From assembly GCA_946478775.1 (NCBI GenBank), contig CAMLDR010000133.1:1-12025 (forward strand): a DNA stretch of 12,025 bases, in the 5' to 3' direction. Origin of the DNA: an uncultured Flavobacteriales bacterium (GTDB lineage Bacteria > Bacteroidota > Bacteroidia > Flavobacteriales > Crocinitomicaceae). This document shows, piece by piece, positions 1-6,493 of this stretch. The notes under the pieces were generated by a model that saw only the letters and a list, made by a program, of their open reading frames with translations, was not told where the DNA came from and searched no databases. Position 1 is the first letter of the stretch, and each line of letters begins with the position of its first letter. The translations under genes and the position numbers were made by a program.

Positions 1-3
1 GTA

Positions 4-10
4 GAGGAGG
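4..10 (+). promoter_or_regulatory. Strong Shine-Dalgarno for the aldehyde dehydrogenase gene
   Basis: GAGGAGG ends 8 bases before the ATG at 19, an unusually good ribosome binding site for this window, where most genes show none. The first 15 bases also read as GTA GAG GAG GCG TAA, so the site may lie in the last codons of an upstream gene that ends 3 bases before this ATG. That would put the dehydrogenase inside an operon starting to the left. Only four codons are visible, so the upstream gene is inference. Confidence 0.55.
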
Positions 11-18
11 CGTAAGCC

Positions 19-1572
19 ATGAATTCCTTAGGTAAAAATCACATTGGTTATCAGGTAAGCGCTCTTGGTAACCTTGTTTTTTTTGGATTAGATCCAAGAA
101 ACAACCAGCGATTTGAAACACCTTTTCACCAGGCTTCTGTTGAAGAAGTGGATGTGGCACTGGCTAAATCCAAGGAAGCTTTTGAAATCTATCGCTTAAT
201 TCCGGTTGAGAAACGCGTCCGGTTTTTAAAAGCCATTTCAGAGAAGTTAAAAGCTAATAAAGAGCTACTCATTCATTGGTTTTGTGCTGAAAGCGGCTTG
301 CCAAAAGATCGGGCGGAGGTAGAGTTCGCTCGTTCCTGTTTCCAGTTTGAATATTATGCAAAAGCCGTTGAAACCGGTTACGCTTTGGAAATCAAGATAG
401 ATTCCGCTGATCCGGACAGAACCCCAAATCCAAAACCTGCTCTTGTCAAAATGAATATCCCGGTTGGGCCCGTGGTTGTTTTCGGGGCAAGTAATTTTCC
501 TTTTGCCTATTCTACTTTGGGTGGTGATGTTGCTTCGGCACTTGCAGCCGGTTGTTCTGTCATTGTGAAAGCACATGCCATGCATCCGCATACGAGTTCT
601 ATTTCCGCATACTTTATACTGGAAGCTGCAAAAGAACACGAAATGCCCGATGGAATTTTGTGCCATTTATTGGCAGAAGATTTTACCGTTGGACAACAAT
701 TGGTTCAGGATCCAAGGGTAAAAGCGGTTGGATTTACAGGAAGCATCGGCGGTGGGATGGCACTTCAAAAATTGATCAATGAACGAAAAGAACCCATTTC
801 CCTCTATGCAGAGATGGGAAGTTCGAATCCGATTGCGGTTACGAAAAGTGCTTTGGAAAAGCGTGCTTCGGAAATAGCAAAACAACTTAGTGCATCAGTT
901 TTACTAAATGCAGGCCAATTTTGTACTTCCCCGGGTTTATTATTTATAGAAGAAACCGCAGATTTCAATGCGTTTAAAGAAGCGCTTGTCCGGGCTTTTT
1001 CAGAAAGTGAACTGCAGTGTATGTTGCATCCCGGGATTTCAAAACGCTATTTCGAACGGGGAAAAGAACACGCAGCTTTAGTAGATATAGTATATGAAGG
1101 TAAGCACGAAGGGAATTTCATTCAGCCAACTTTAGCTGAAACAACCGCGGCGCATTTTGCGGCCTTTCCGCAGATCCAGGAAGAGATTTTCGGGTCTTAT
1201 TTGACCATTATAAAATGCTCCGATGAAAAGGAATTGATGAAATGCCTGGAATTATTGGAAGGACAGCTCACAACCGGTTTGTATGCATCAGAAGAGGAGA
1301 TTGATCGTTATCTGCCTGTTTTAACGGCTAAATCCGGACGGATTATCTTTAACGGTGTTCCGACCGGAGTGGAGGTGAGTTTTGCGCAGCAGCATGGCGG
1401 CCCTTTCCCCAGCAGCCTGAATTCTTACTTTACTTCTGTGGGCTGGGATGCGATCAAACGATTTGAGCGTCCTGTTACATTTCAAAACTTCTCGGATGAT
1501 TTTAATTCTAAAAGGGTGAATTCCAATGAAAACAACCCTTTTTTACATTTTCTTAACGGAAAATACCTTTAA
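19..1572 (+). CDS. NADP-type aldehyde dehydrogenase, alpha-ketoglutarate semialdehyde (2,5-dioxovalerate) dehydrogenase group
   Basis: This 517-residue cytoplasmic enzyme belongs to the aldehyde dehydrogenase superfamily and should oxidise an aldehyde to the acid with NAD(P)+. The full active site is visible: Asn159 in GASNFPF, Lys184 in VIVKAHAMHP (cofactor side), the FTGS motif at 239-242, general base Glu265 in AEMGSSNP and nucleophile Cys302 in GQFCTSPG. The GASNFPFAYST stretch and the C-terminal GVEVSFAQQHGGPFP...TSVG...RFERPVTFQNF are typical of the 2,5-dioxovalerate dehydrogenase branch, which finishes hydroxyproline, pentose or hexarate breakdown to 2-oxoglutarate. Length is normal for that branch. 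The start at 19 is supported by a good Shine-Dalgarno. Class assignment is firm; the exact substrate is inferred and would depend on upstream genes outside the window. Confidence 0.93.
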   Translation: MNSLGKNHIGYQVSALGNLVFFGLDPRNNQRFETPFHQASVEEVDVALAKSKEAFEIYRLIPVEKRVRFLKAISEKLKANKELLIHWFCAESGLPKDRAEVEFARSCFQFEYYAKAVETGYALEIKIDSADPDRTPNPKPALVKMNIPVGPVVVFGASNFPFAYSTLGGDVASALAAGCSVIVKAHAMHPHTSSISAYFILEAAKEHEMPDGILCHLLAEDFTVGQQLVQDPRVKAVGFTGSIGGGMALQKLINERKEPISLYAEMGSSNPIAVTKSALEKRASEIAKQLSASVLLNAGQFCTSPGLLFIEETADFNAFKEALVRAFSESELQCMLHPGISKRYFERGKEHAALVDIVYEGKHEGNFIQPTLAETTAAHFAAFPQIQEEIFGSYLTIIKCSDEKELMKCLELLEGQLTTGLYASEEEIDRYLPVLTAKSGRIIFNGVPTGVEVSFAQQHGGPFPSSLNSYFTSVGWDAIKRFERPVTFQNFSDDFNSKRVNSNENNPFLHFLNGKYL

Positions 1573-1645
1573 ACGTATTGGTGAGTAGAATTAAAAACGC
1601 TTTATTTGTCCCAATGAATTCCCTATCGTTCATTAGTTCTATTGT

Positions 1646-1653
1646 TATATTTG
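1646..1653 (+). promoter_or_regulatory. Possible -7 promoter element (TATATTTG)
   Basis: TATATTTG matches the Bacteroidota -7 consensus TAnnTTTG exactly and ends 17 bases before the ATG at 1671. No clear TTG/TTTG -33 element is seen about 20 bases upstream, so the call rests on the -7 box and its position. It would give a very short 5' leader. Confidence 0.4.
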
Positions 1654-1670
1654 TATTTAAATTTTAGATT

Positions 1671-2645
1671 ATGTCAGAAGAATCAGGCTCAAAGAAAAAC
1701 ATGACACCGGCACTAACAGCGATTATTGTATTGTTGGTTGTTTTATTAGGAACGATGACTTATTTATGGAGTTCAAAAAATGGTGCTTTGAAGGAAGCAA
1801 CCAAGAAAAATGAAGAGCTTCAAGCAGACATCGAGGAAATGAACAAAATGATGGCTCCGTTCTTAGGGAGTGAAACCACCAACGACTTAATGTCGGATTT
1901 CACTAATATGATGGATACATATGATGCGTTAATGAAGAAAGACGCGTCTAAATCTGATAGCTTGAACGCTCAGAAAGACAAGATCCAGGGATTGATGACT
2001 GAGTTGGAAACAGCAAAAAAGAATGGTCGTGTAACAGCATCTTTGATTGCTAAACTGAAGCGTGAGAATGAAACACTGCGCCAGATTATGATCAGTTATG
2101 TGAAACAGATTGACCAGTTGAATACCATGAACCTGAAGCTGACTTCAGAATTGGATGAGACTACCACGCAGCTTGCTGAAACGACCTCTGATCGTGATAA
2201 GTTCAAAGGTGAGGCAGAAGCGAATGCCGAACAGGTTCGAAAAGGGTCGAAATTGGCCGCTTATGGATTTACATCGACCGGTTTACGTATGAAATTGAAT
2301 GACACCACAGAGCCAACAACAAAGGCTAAGAATACGGTTCAGGCAAAATCAACGTTTACAATTGGTGAGAATACCATTGCAACTGCAGGAGATCGTTCGG
2401 TTTATATGCAGATTACAGATCCGGATGGAAAAACATTACAAGGCCGTTCAGGAGGTACAGCAACTGCTGTTGACGGAGGAAACTTTGTTTATTCGGCAAA
2501 ACGGGATATTCAGTACGGAAACAAAGCGGTTGACGTAACCATATTCTACGATTTCAATGGTGAAGAGCCGGTGAAAGGAAATTACAAGGTTAAAATTTAC
2601 TGTGATGGTCAGGTTATCGGTACCGATAGCTTCACATTGAAGTAA
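1671..2645 (+). CDS. Single-pass membrane protein with periplasmic coiled coil and C-terminal beta-rich domain
   Basis: This 324-residue protein is not assigned to a named family. Residues 1-11 are polar and probably cytoplasmic, and residues 12-32 (TPALTAIIVLLVVLLGTMTY) form one membrane helix. Residues about 36-195 are rich in Glu, Lys, Gln, Leu and Met in a heptad-like pattern (KKNEELQADIEEMNKMM, IAKLKRENETLRQIM, KLTSELDETTTQLAETT), indicating a long coiled coil interrupted near 55-85. The last ~125 residues are Thr/Gly-rich with alternating hydrophobics (VDVTIFYDF, GNYKVKIYCDG), suggesting an Ig-like or beta-sandwich domain. It probably sits in the inner membrane facing the periplasm as a scaffold or envelope-associated protein; that role is inference. 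It appears monocistronic, with its own -7 box and a hairpin downstream. The ATG at 1671 is preferred because it precedes the membrane helix directly. Confidence 0.85.
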   Translation: MSEESGSKKNMTPALTAIIVLLVVLLGTMTYLWSSKNGALKEATKKNEELQADIEEMNKMMAPFLGSETTNDLMSDFTNMMDTYDALMKKDASKSDSLNAQKDKIQGLMTELETAKKNGRVTASLIAKLKRENETLRQIMISYVKQIDQLNTMNLKLTSELDETTTQLAETTSDRDKFKGEAEANAEQVRKGSKLAAYGFTSTGLRMKLNDTTEPTTKAKNTVQAKSTFTIGENTIATAGDRSVYMQITDPDGKTLQGRSGGTATAVDGGNFVYSAKRDIQYGNKAVDVTIFYDFNGEEPVKGNYKVKIYCDGQVIGTDSFTLK

Positions 2646-2661
2646 GAAAAATAGAAAAAGA

Positions 2662-2693
2662 TAGCTCCGGGATTATTCGTAGTTCCGGAGCTA
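2662..2693 (+). terminator. Terminator-like hairpin after the coiled-coil gene
   Basis: The arms TAGCTCCGGGA (2662-2672) and TTCCGGAGCTA (2683-2693) pair over 11 positions with one G-T wobble around a 10-base loop, 16 bases after the stop codon. The 3' side is only weakly T-rich (ATTGTTA), while the 5' side is A-rich, so termination may be imperfect or may serve the opposite strand. Confidence 0.6.
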
Positions 2694-2767
2694 ATTGTTA
2701 AAAGGAATAAACGTTGAAGCGTTTTAGGTAAATTAGTGGGACTAAGTCCAATTTTAAAGTTAGGTCA

Positions 2768-3322
2768 ATGACAAATATTTTTATCGCAAATCTCGATTGG
2801 GAGATTACATCGGAAGATTTGCAAGCAACGTTTTCAGCGTTTGGAGCTGTTCATTTAGCACATGTAGTGTTTGATGCTAAGACAAAACAATCCAAAGGTT
2901 TTGGATATGTCGAAATGGAAAGTGCGGAAGAAGCAATCAATGCTATTCAGGCACTCAATGGTTTCGAAGTGAACGGCCGTAAATTGGACGTTAAAATTGC
3001 TTCTCCAAAAGCAAATCGTCCGAAACCGGAAGATAAACCTAAGAAACCGGCATTCGGTAACAAACCAGGTGGATTCGGTGGACAAAAGAAGTTTAACAAC
3101 AACGGACCACGACAAGGTGGTTTCAGTGGTGGTGGAGGCGGTGGATCTTACAGATCTAACGACAGAAGCCCGAACGACCGCAGTTCAAGTGACCGAAATT
3201 CTTCAGGTTCAGGTTCAAGTTTCAACAAAAGAGAAGGCGGAAGTTCCGGTTCATCAGATTCCAATTCCAATTCAGGTTCAGGGGAACGTACCATGCGTCC
3301 GCGTAGAAAATTTGATAACTAG
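2768..3322 (+). CDS. RRM-domain RNA-binding protein with Gly/Ser-rich disordered tail
   Basis: This 184-residue protein has one RNA recognition motif in residues 1-80: RNP2 is IFIANL (4-9) and RNP1 is KGFGYVEM (about 43-50), with aromatic residues in place for stacking on RNA. Residues 81-184 are low complexity: Lys/Pro-rich, then Gly-rich (GGFSGGGGGGSYRS), then Ser/Asn/Asp/Arg-rich and a basic end (MRPRRKFDN). This is the layout of small bacterial RRM proteins common in Bacteroidota and cyanobacteria, which bind single-stranded RNA and are often cold- or stress-responsive. The tail is longer than in many homologues. A crotonase-family gene follows after 11 bases, so the two are probably cotranscribed. 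Only a weak purine stretch precedes the ATG. Family assignment is firm; RNA targets are unknown. Confidence 0.92.
   Translation: MTNIFIANLDWEITSEDLQATFSAFGAVHLAHVVFDAKTKQSKGFGYVEMESAEEAINAIQALNGFEVNGRKLDVKIASPKANRPKPEDKPKKPAFGNKPGGFGGQKKFNNNGPRQGGFSGGGGGGSYRSNDRSPNDRSSSDRNSSGSGSSFNKREGGSSGSSDSNSNSGSGERTMRPRRKFDN
3139..3285 (+). repeat. Low-complexity coding repeat (GGTGGN runs, TTCAGG/TTCCAA hexamers)
   Basis: Inside the RRM gene tail the DNA is built of short in-frame near-repeats: Gly codon runs near 3127-3145, then TTCAGGTTCAGGTTCAAG near 3202-3219 and TTCCAATTCCAATTCAGG near 3259-3276. Hexamer units keep the reading frame, so copy-number changes would alter tail length without breaking the gene. 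Confidence 0.6.
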
Positions 3323-3333
3323 TTAATTAATCC

Positions 3334-4110
3334 ATGTCAGAAGCTGTCAATCAGGGTCACGTAGAAATGCGTGTAGATGAATTCGGTATTGCTACTATCG
3401 AGTTCGGACATCCGTTAAGTAATTCATTACCGGGTAAAATCCTTCGTCAATTAGCGGACACAATTACAGAAGCAGGAACAAATGCTGCTGTAAAAGTGAT
3501 TGTCTTGAGATCTACCGGAGATAAAGCATTTTGTGCCGGAGCAAGTTTTGATGAATTGATTTCCATCAAAGACCTGGAAACAGGAAAGGTATTCTTTTCC
3601 GGATTTGCACAAGTAATCAATGCCTGCAGGAAATGCCCGAAGTTAATCATCGGTCGTATTCAGGGTAAAGCAGTTGGAGGAGGAGTGGGAATCGCTTCTG
3701 CTGTCGACTATTGCTATGCAACGCGTTTTGCAGAAATAAAGCTTTCCGAATTAGCTGTAGGGATCGGACCGTTTGTGGTTGGCCCGGCGGTTGAACGAAA
3801 AATGGGACTTTCTGCTATGTCTCAGCTGGCCATCAATGCTACGGAATGGCGAACAGCTGAATGGGCAATGCAAAACGGTTTGTACGCAGATATCTTTGAC
3901 GGTGAACTTGAAATGGATGAGGAAATTATGCGTTTAGCTACAGTTTTAGCCAAATCAAGCCAGGAAGCAATGACCGAATTGAAGAAAGTCTTTTGGAAAG
4001 GAACCGAAGATTGGGATCAGTTATTGTCAGATCGTGCAGCGATCAGCGGAACGTTGGTTCTTTCCGATTTCACGGTAAATGCGATAAATTCATTTAAGAA
4101 GAAGAGTTAG
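3334..4110 (+). CDS. Enoyl-CoA hydratase/isomerase (crotonase) family protein, one catalytic Glu missing
   Basis: This 258-residue protein has normal crotonase length and fold signatures. The first oxyanion-hole segment is KAFCAGASFDEL (Ala68), and the second is GKAVGGGVGIAS (Gly116). The residue matching Glu144 of rat mitochondrial enoyl-CoA hydratase is Gly119, whereas the one matching Glu164 is present as Glu139 in KLSELAVGIGP. Hydratases normally use both glutamates; isomerases and some other crotonases work with one. It acts on an acyl-CoA thioester in the cytoplasm, but the reaction (isomerisation, methylglutaconyl-CoA-type hydration, or other) cannot be fixed from sequence alone. It lies 11 bases after the RRM gene with no obvious Shine-Dalgarno and is followed by a strong terminator. 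Fold assignment is firm; activity is open. Confidence 0.9.
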   Translation: MSEAVNQGHVEMRVDEFGIATIEFGHPLSNSLPGKILRQLADTITEAGTNAAVKVIVLRSTGDKAFCAGASFDELISIKDLETGKVFFSGFAQVINACRKCPKLIIGRIQGKAVGGGVGIASAVDYCYATRFAEIKLSELAVGIGPFVVGPAVERKMGLSAMSQLAINATEWRTAEWAMQNGLYADIFDGELEMDEEIMRLATVLAKSSQEAMTELKKVFWKGTEDWDQLLSDRAAISGTLVLSDFTVNAINSFKKKS

Positions 4111-4186
4111 TCGCGGCTAGCTAAGACCGAGCAGAATAATCACAAATTGTTTAGTGCGAGGGAAATCGATTTCATAAAACAAACTT

Positions 4187-4218
4187 AAGCTGTTCTATCT
4201 TTAGAACGGCTTTTTTTT
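4187..4218 (+). terminator. Rho-independent terminator after the crotonase gene
   Basis: The arms AAGCTGTTCTA (4187-4197) and TAGAACGGCTT (4202-4212) pair over 11 bases with one wobble around the loop TCTT, and the 3' arm runs into eight Ts (4211-4218). This is a textbook intrinsic terminator, 76 bases after the crotonase stop codon. Confidence 0.9.
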
Positions 4219-4291
4219 GCTACACTTGCTTACTTCAGTACAAAATAGCACAACCGCTCGCCAGTAAACATTCTCCCTGCAATTTTAATTT

Positions 4292-4306
4292 ATTAGTTCA
4301 ACTAAT
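4292..4306. promoter_or_regulatory. Perfect 15-nt palindrome, candidate operator
   Basis: ATTAGTT-C-AACTAAT is a perfect 7+1+7 inverted repeat in the gene-free stretch 4219-4424, 77 bases before the probable -7 box of the three-gene exported-protein operon. Its single-base loop makes it a poor RNA hairpin but a good site for a dimeric DNA-binding regulator. No regulator gene lies beside it, and chance occurrence in AT-rich DNA is possible. Confidence 0.4.
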
Positions 4307-4368
4307 GATGTATCAATAATCTTTTTGTTAAGAAATGTTAATGGCTTTTTTTCTTAGCGTGTAAAAAA

Positions 4369-4402
4369 TAAATTTGGTGCAATTATTCACTGTCTATCTT
4401 GC
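4369..4402 (+). promoter_or_regulatory. Promoter region of the exported three-gene operon
   Basis: TAAATTTG at 4369-4376 is an exact match to the Bacteroidota -7 box TAnnTTTG, 48 bases before the ATG at 4425. Alternatively TTTG at 4373-4376 could act as a -33 element for TATCTTGC at 4395-4402, 18 bases downstream, giving a very short leader. The sequence does not decide between them. The rest of 4219-4424 holds only AT-rich DNA and the palindrome at 4292-4306. Confidence 0.45.
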
Positions 4403-4424
4403 AAGAAGACCTAAATTCACTAAA

Positions 4425-4832
4425 ATGAAAAAAATCATTATCACTTTTGCCCTTATTTTGGGGTATCAATTAACGTCCTTAGGACTCCCTATTTATTCTG
4501 TTGAACGAACAAATAAAGGTTTGTTTGGTTATCGAAATGTTAGTTTCCATCAAGAAAGTTTGAATGGGCATATGGGTTGGGTTGGATCATGTAGTCAACC
4601 AGGTTTGGATAGATGCAGACCAGGAAGTGCTCTAGCCGATGCAAATGACCAAACTATTGGGTTGGAATTACTGGAATTTGCCGATTCAAAAATTGATTTG
4701 GGAAATTTTACAGGCTCCAAAGACGTTCTTATTCATGTGGACGGAGAGACAACTGATCGCAAATATACTGTAACCTGGTCTACGGATAATCAAGGTAATG
4801 GTACAATTACTGTTGATCGAACTAATGTTTAA
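4425..4832 (+). CDS. Small exported protein with two cysteines, unknown family
   Basis: This is a 135-residue protein that I do not recognise. Residues 1-20 (MKKIIITFALILGYQLTSLG) are a clear Sec signal peptide. The mature part holds two cysteines, C56 and C64, in GSCSQPGLDRCRPGSA, followed by an acidic stretch (LELLEFADSKIDLGNF) and a Thr-rich C-terminus with a beta-strand pattern (RKYTVTWSTDNQGNGTITVDRT). The frame is open upstream to a TTG at 4374, but that would place 17 extra residues before the signal peptide and start inside the promoter box, so ATG 4425 is chosen. The gene overlaps the next one by 8 bases. The C-x7-C pair and the downstream CxxC-type oxidoreductase suggest a disulfide-bonded periplasmic or surface protein; this is inference. 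Confidence 0.75.
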   Translation: MKKIIITFALILGYQLTSLGLPIYSVERTNKGLFGYRNVSFHQESLNGHMGWVGSCSQPGLDRCRPGSALADANDQTIGLELLEFADSKIDLGNFTGSKDVLIHVDGETTDRKYTVTWSTDNQGNGTITVDRTNV

Positions 4833-5976
4833 TAGAACGTTGCATTTATTAAAAGTACCTTGTCAGATCATTCTGGCAGGGTGCTTTTTTATTTGTTCTT
4901 TCGCAAGCTTGGCTCAGGAAAAAGAGATGAAACTCTTACCTCCGCAAATAATTAAAGTAGCAAATGAATTTATTTCTGCAGGTCAATACGAAAAATTTAA
5001 TATCACTATTGATACTGTAAATCATTTATTGTACAGTCACATTGGAACGAATAGTGAGACGAATGAACTTTACTTTCTGCGATATAATACCATCAATCAG
5101 CAAAATCAGGTTTTAAGAGTTTTGCTAAAAGATAAGATTGATTACAGGTATGGTTTGTTTCGGATAGGAATAAATTATCCGAAAAACAAACTCTTTGTGG
5201 TAATTGGAAAGAGTATGCTTGAAATTGATCCCAATACACTAAAAACGAAAACTTCTAAGATTGAGGAAACTCAATATGCTTTCTGTGATGGGGAAATATC
5301 ATATTTAGGAAAATATGAAAGATACAATGGTCGTTTTGAAGCAGCAAAACTTCAAAAATATCAAGGAGGTAAGTTGAAGCAAACGCTTGATTTTTCTATG
5401 GAAGATGTTGCTATGACAGCTTTCTCTAATAATAAACTAATTCTTGATACAAAAAACTTTATTTTTTGGTGCCATGTAAGCCGTCCGGTTATTTACAGAT
5501 ATGACCACGATTTAAAGTTGGTGGATAGTTTGGTGTTTGATACTAACTGGACCTTACCCGCAGAACTTAAAACACTCCCTGAAAATAAATTATTGTATAA
5601 ACACGACATCTATTCATTCTACATGAAAGGGATTGAAAAATCGTTTCATGTCAATGCTGCGATTCATTTGTTGAATGACTCAACTGTTTTTATAAGCACG
5701 ATAAACCAAATGGATTCGGTCAATTATTATTTTGTTCACTTTAATGACAAGGGGAATATGGTTAGGGATCAAATGACCATTAGATCGTCATATGAAAAGT
5801 GCGACGAAATGAATGATTGTCATTTTTTGGGACAGGAATCATACGGCACAATTTGTAATAATGAACTTTTCTATTTGAAGCGAGGAAAAGCTATGTTTCC
5901 ATGGGATTCGGATGATGGAAACCCTGATTATTCTAAGTTTACTTATTTCCATTTATATACTTTTAAAATCGAATGA
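4825..5976 (+). CDS. Exported protein of about 383 residues, probable beta-rich (propeller-like) fold
   Basis: No family is firmly recognised. The N-terminus (KVPCQIILAGCFFICSFASLA, then QEKE) is a signal sequence, probably cut after Ala30. LAGC at 17-20 formally fits a lipobox, but the following residues are hydrophobic, so a lipoprotein is less likely. The body alternates short hydrophobic strands with polar turns and aromatic residues (NELYFLRYNTINQQNQVLRVLL, NKLFVVIGKSMLEIDPNTLKT, SRPVIYRYDHDLKLVDSLVF), as in secreted beta-propeller or TolB-like/DUF4221-type proteins of Bacteroidota. This is a fold-level guess. ATG 4825 overlaps the previous gene by 8 bases; the in-frame ATG at 4798 would add nine residues and a longer overlap. 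The stop overlaps the next start as ATGA. Base composition looks AT-richer than flanking genes. Confidence 0.8.
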   Translation: MFNRTLHLLKVPCQIILAGCFFICSFASLAQEKEMKLLPPQIIKVANEFISAGQYEKFNITIDTVNHLLYSHIGTNSETNELYFLRYNTINQQNQVLRVLLKDKIDYRYGLFRIGINYPKNKLFVVIGKSMLEIDPNTLKTKTSKIEETQYAFCDGEISYLGKYERYNGRFEAAKLQKYQGGKLKQTLDFSMEDVAMTAFSNNKLILDTKNFIFWCHVSRPVIYRYDHDLKLVDSLVFDTNWTLPAELKTLPENKLLYKHDIYSFYMKGIEKSFHVNAAIHLLNDSTVFISTINQMDSVNYYFVHFNDKGNMVRDQMTIRSSYEKCDEMNDCHFLGQESYGTICNNELFYLKRGKAMFPWDSDDGNPDYSKFTYFHLYTFKIE

Positions 5977-6464
5977 GGTCACTGGCATTTTTTCTTTTTT
6001 TAGTTGCATTCAACTCCTTTTCCCAGAATAGTATTTTACTGAAGACCACTAATGATAGTCTCCATTCTATTGATGAAGGTTTGATCATTGTTGTGGAAGA
6101 AGGTTCCTGCGGATTGTGTTTTGAGAAAATTAACTCAATTAAAGAACGTGTTCTGGATAAGCACAATGTACCTGTTTATGTTGTTTTCAGTTCTTTAAAC
6201 TTACCGCTTGAAATGCGTTATTCCTGTATAAACGACAATAAAAAATTGGTGAAAGGAAAAAACATCCAATACCTTTTTATGGATCAATCTTCCAAACAAA
6301 CATTTCGTGATTTTGTTGGTCTTGAAAAGGAGCCAGGATCTCCTTTTTTTATTTGTTTGAGAAAATCTTCTGATGTAAACCTGGTGATCTATTATACTGA
6401 ATTGTTTTCAACGAAGAATAATGAAAAGGAGCTTGTTCGAAAAATCACTACTTTTTTTAAGTAG
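5973..6464 (+). CDS. Exported thioredoxin-like protein with CGLC motif
   Basis: This 163-residue protein has a short signal peptide (MRSLAFFLFLVAFNSFSQ). A predicted strand (LIIVVEEGS, 37-45) leads into C46-G-L-C49 at the start of a helix (FEKINSIKERVL), then a second strand VPVYVVFSS, as in thioredoxin-fold proteins. Later GSPFFICL (122-129) would supply the cis-proline (Pro124) opposite the active site. This order is that of a thioredoxin or TlpA-like periplasmic thiol-disulfide protein, although the usual WCxxC tryptophan is absent (Ser45 precedes the first Cys). Its start codon overlaps the previous stop (ATGA), implying translational coupling. It may act on cysteines of the cotranscribed proteins. 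Fold call is moderate; redox function is inference. Confidence 0.75.
   Translation: MRSLAFFLFLVAFNSFSQNSILLKTTNDSLHSIDEGLIIVVEEGSCGLCFEKINSIKERVLDKHNVPVYVVFSSLNLPLEMRYSCINDNKKLVKGKNIQYLFMDQSSKQTFRDFVGLEKEPGSPFFICLRKSSDVNLVIYYTELFSTKNNEKELVRKITTFFK
6448..6464. terminator. Weak hairpin at the convergent gene ends
   Basis: CTACTT (6448-6453) pairs with AAGTAG (6459-6464) around five Ts, the last six bases being the final codon and stop of the thioredoxin-like gene. TAAGTAG (6458-6464) also pairs with CTACTTA (6494-6500) at the end of the opposing gene. Either hairpin is short and AT-rich, so a role in termination between these convergent genes (29 bases apart) is only possible. No better terminator is seen there. 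Confidence 0.25.
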
Positions 6465-6493
6465 CCAAATCTTGGGATGTTTTTGGAAAATGA

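Noticed and set aside
265..885. Minus-strand frames inside the aldehyde dehydrogenase gene
   Set aside because: Compositionally odd translations (Cys/Phe/Arg-rich) antisense to a gene with a complete active site.
2739..2749. GGACT-A-AGTCC palindrome upstream of the RRM gene as an operator
   Set aside because: Only 11 bases, no clear promoter around it, and such short palindromes occur by chance; kept only as a note.
2997..3326. 109-codon frame overlapping the RRM gene tail
   Set aside because: It is a frame-shifted reading of the repetitive Gly/Ser codons (giving Val/Gln/Thr runs) with no independent support.
4374..4424. Upstream TTG start for the small exported protein
   Set aside because: It would put 17 residues ahead of a normal signal peptide and begin within the -7 promoter box; ATG 4425 explains the signal peptide directly.
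4825..4884. Lipoprotein signal (LAGC) in the 383-residue exported protein
   Set aside because: The residues after the Cys are strongly hydrophobic and a normal signal peptidase site follows at SLA-Q, so a standard signal peptide fits better.
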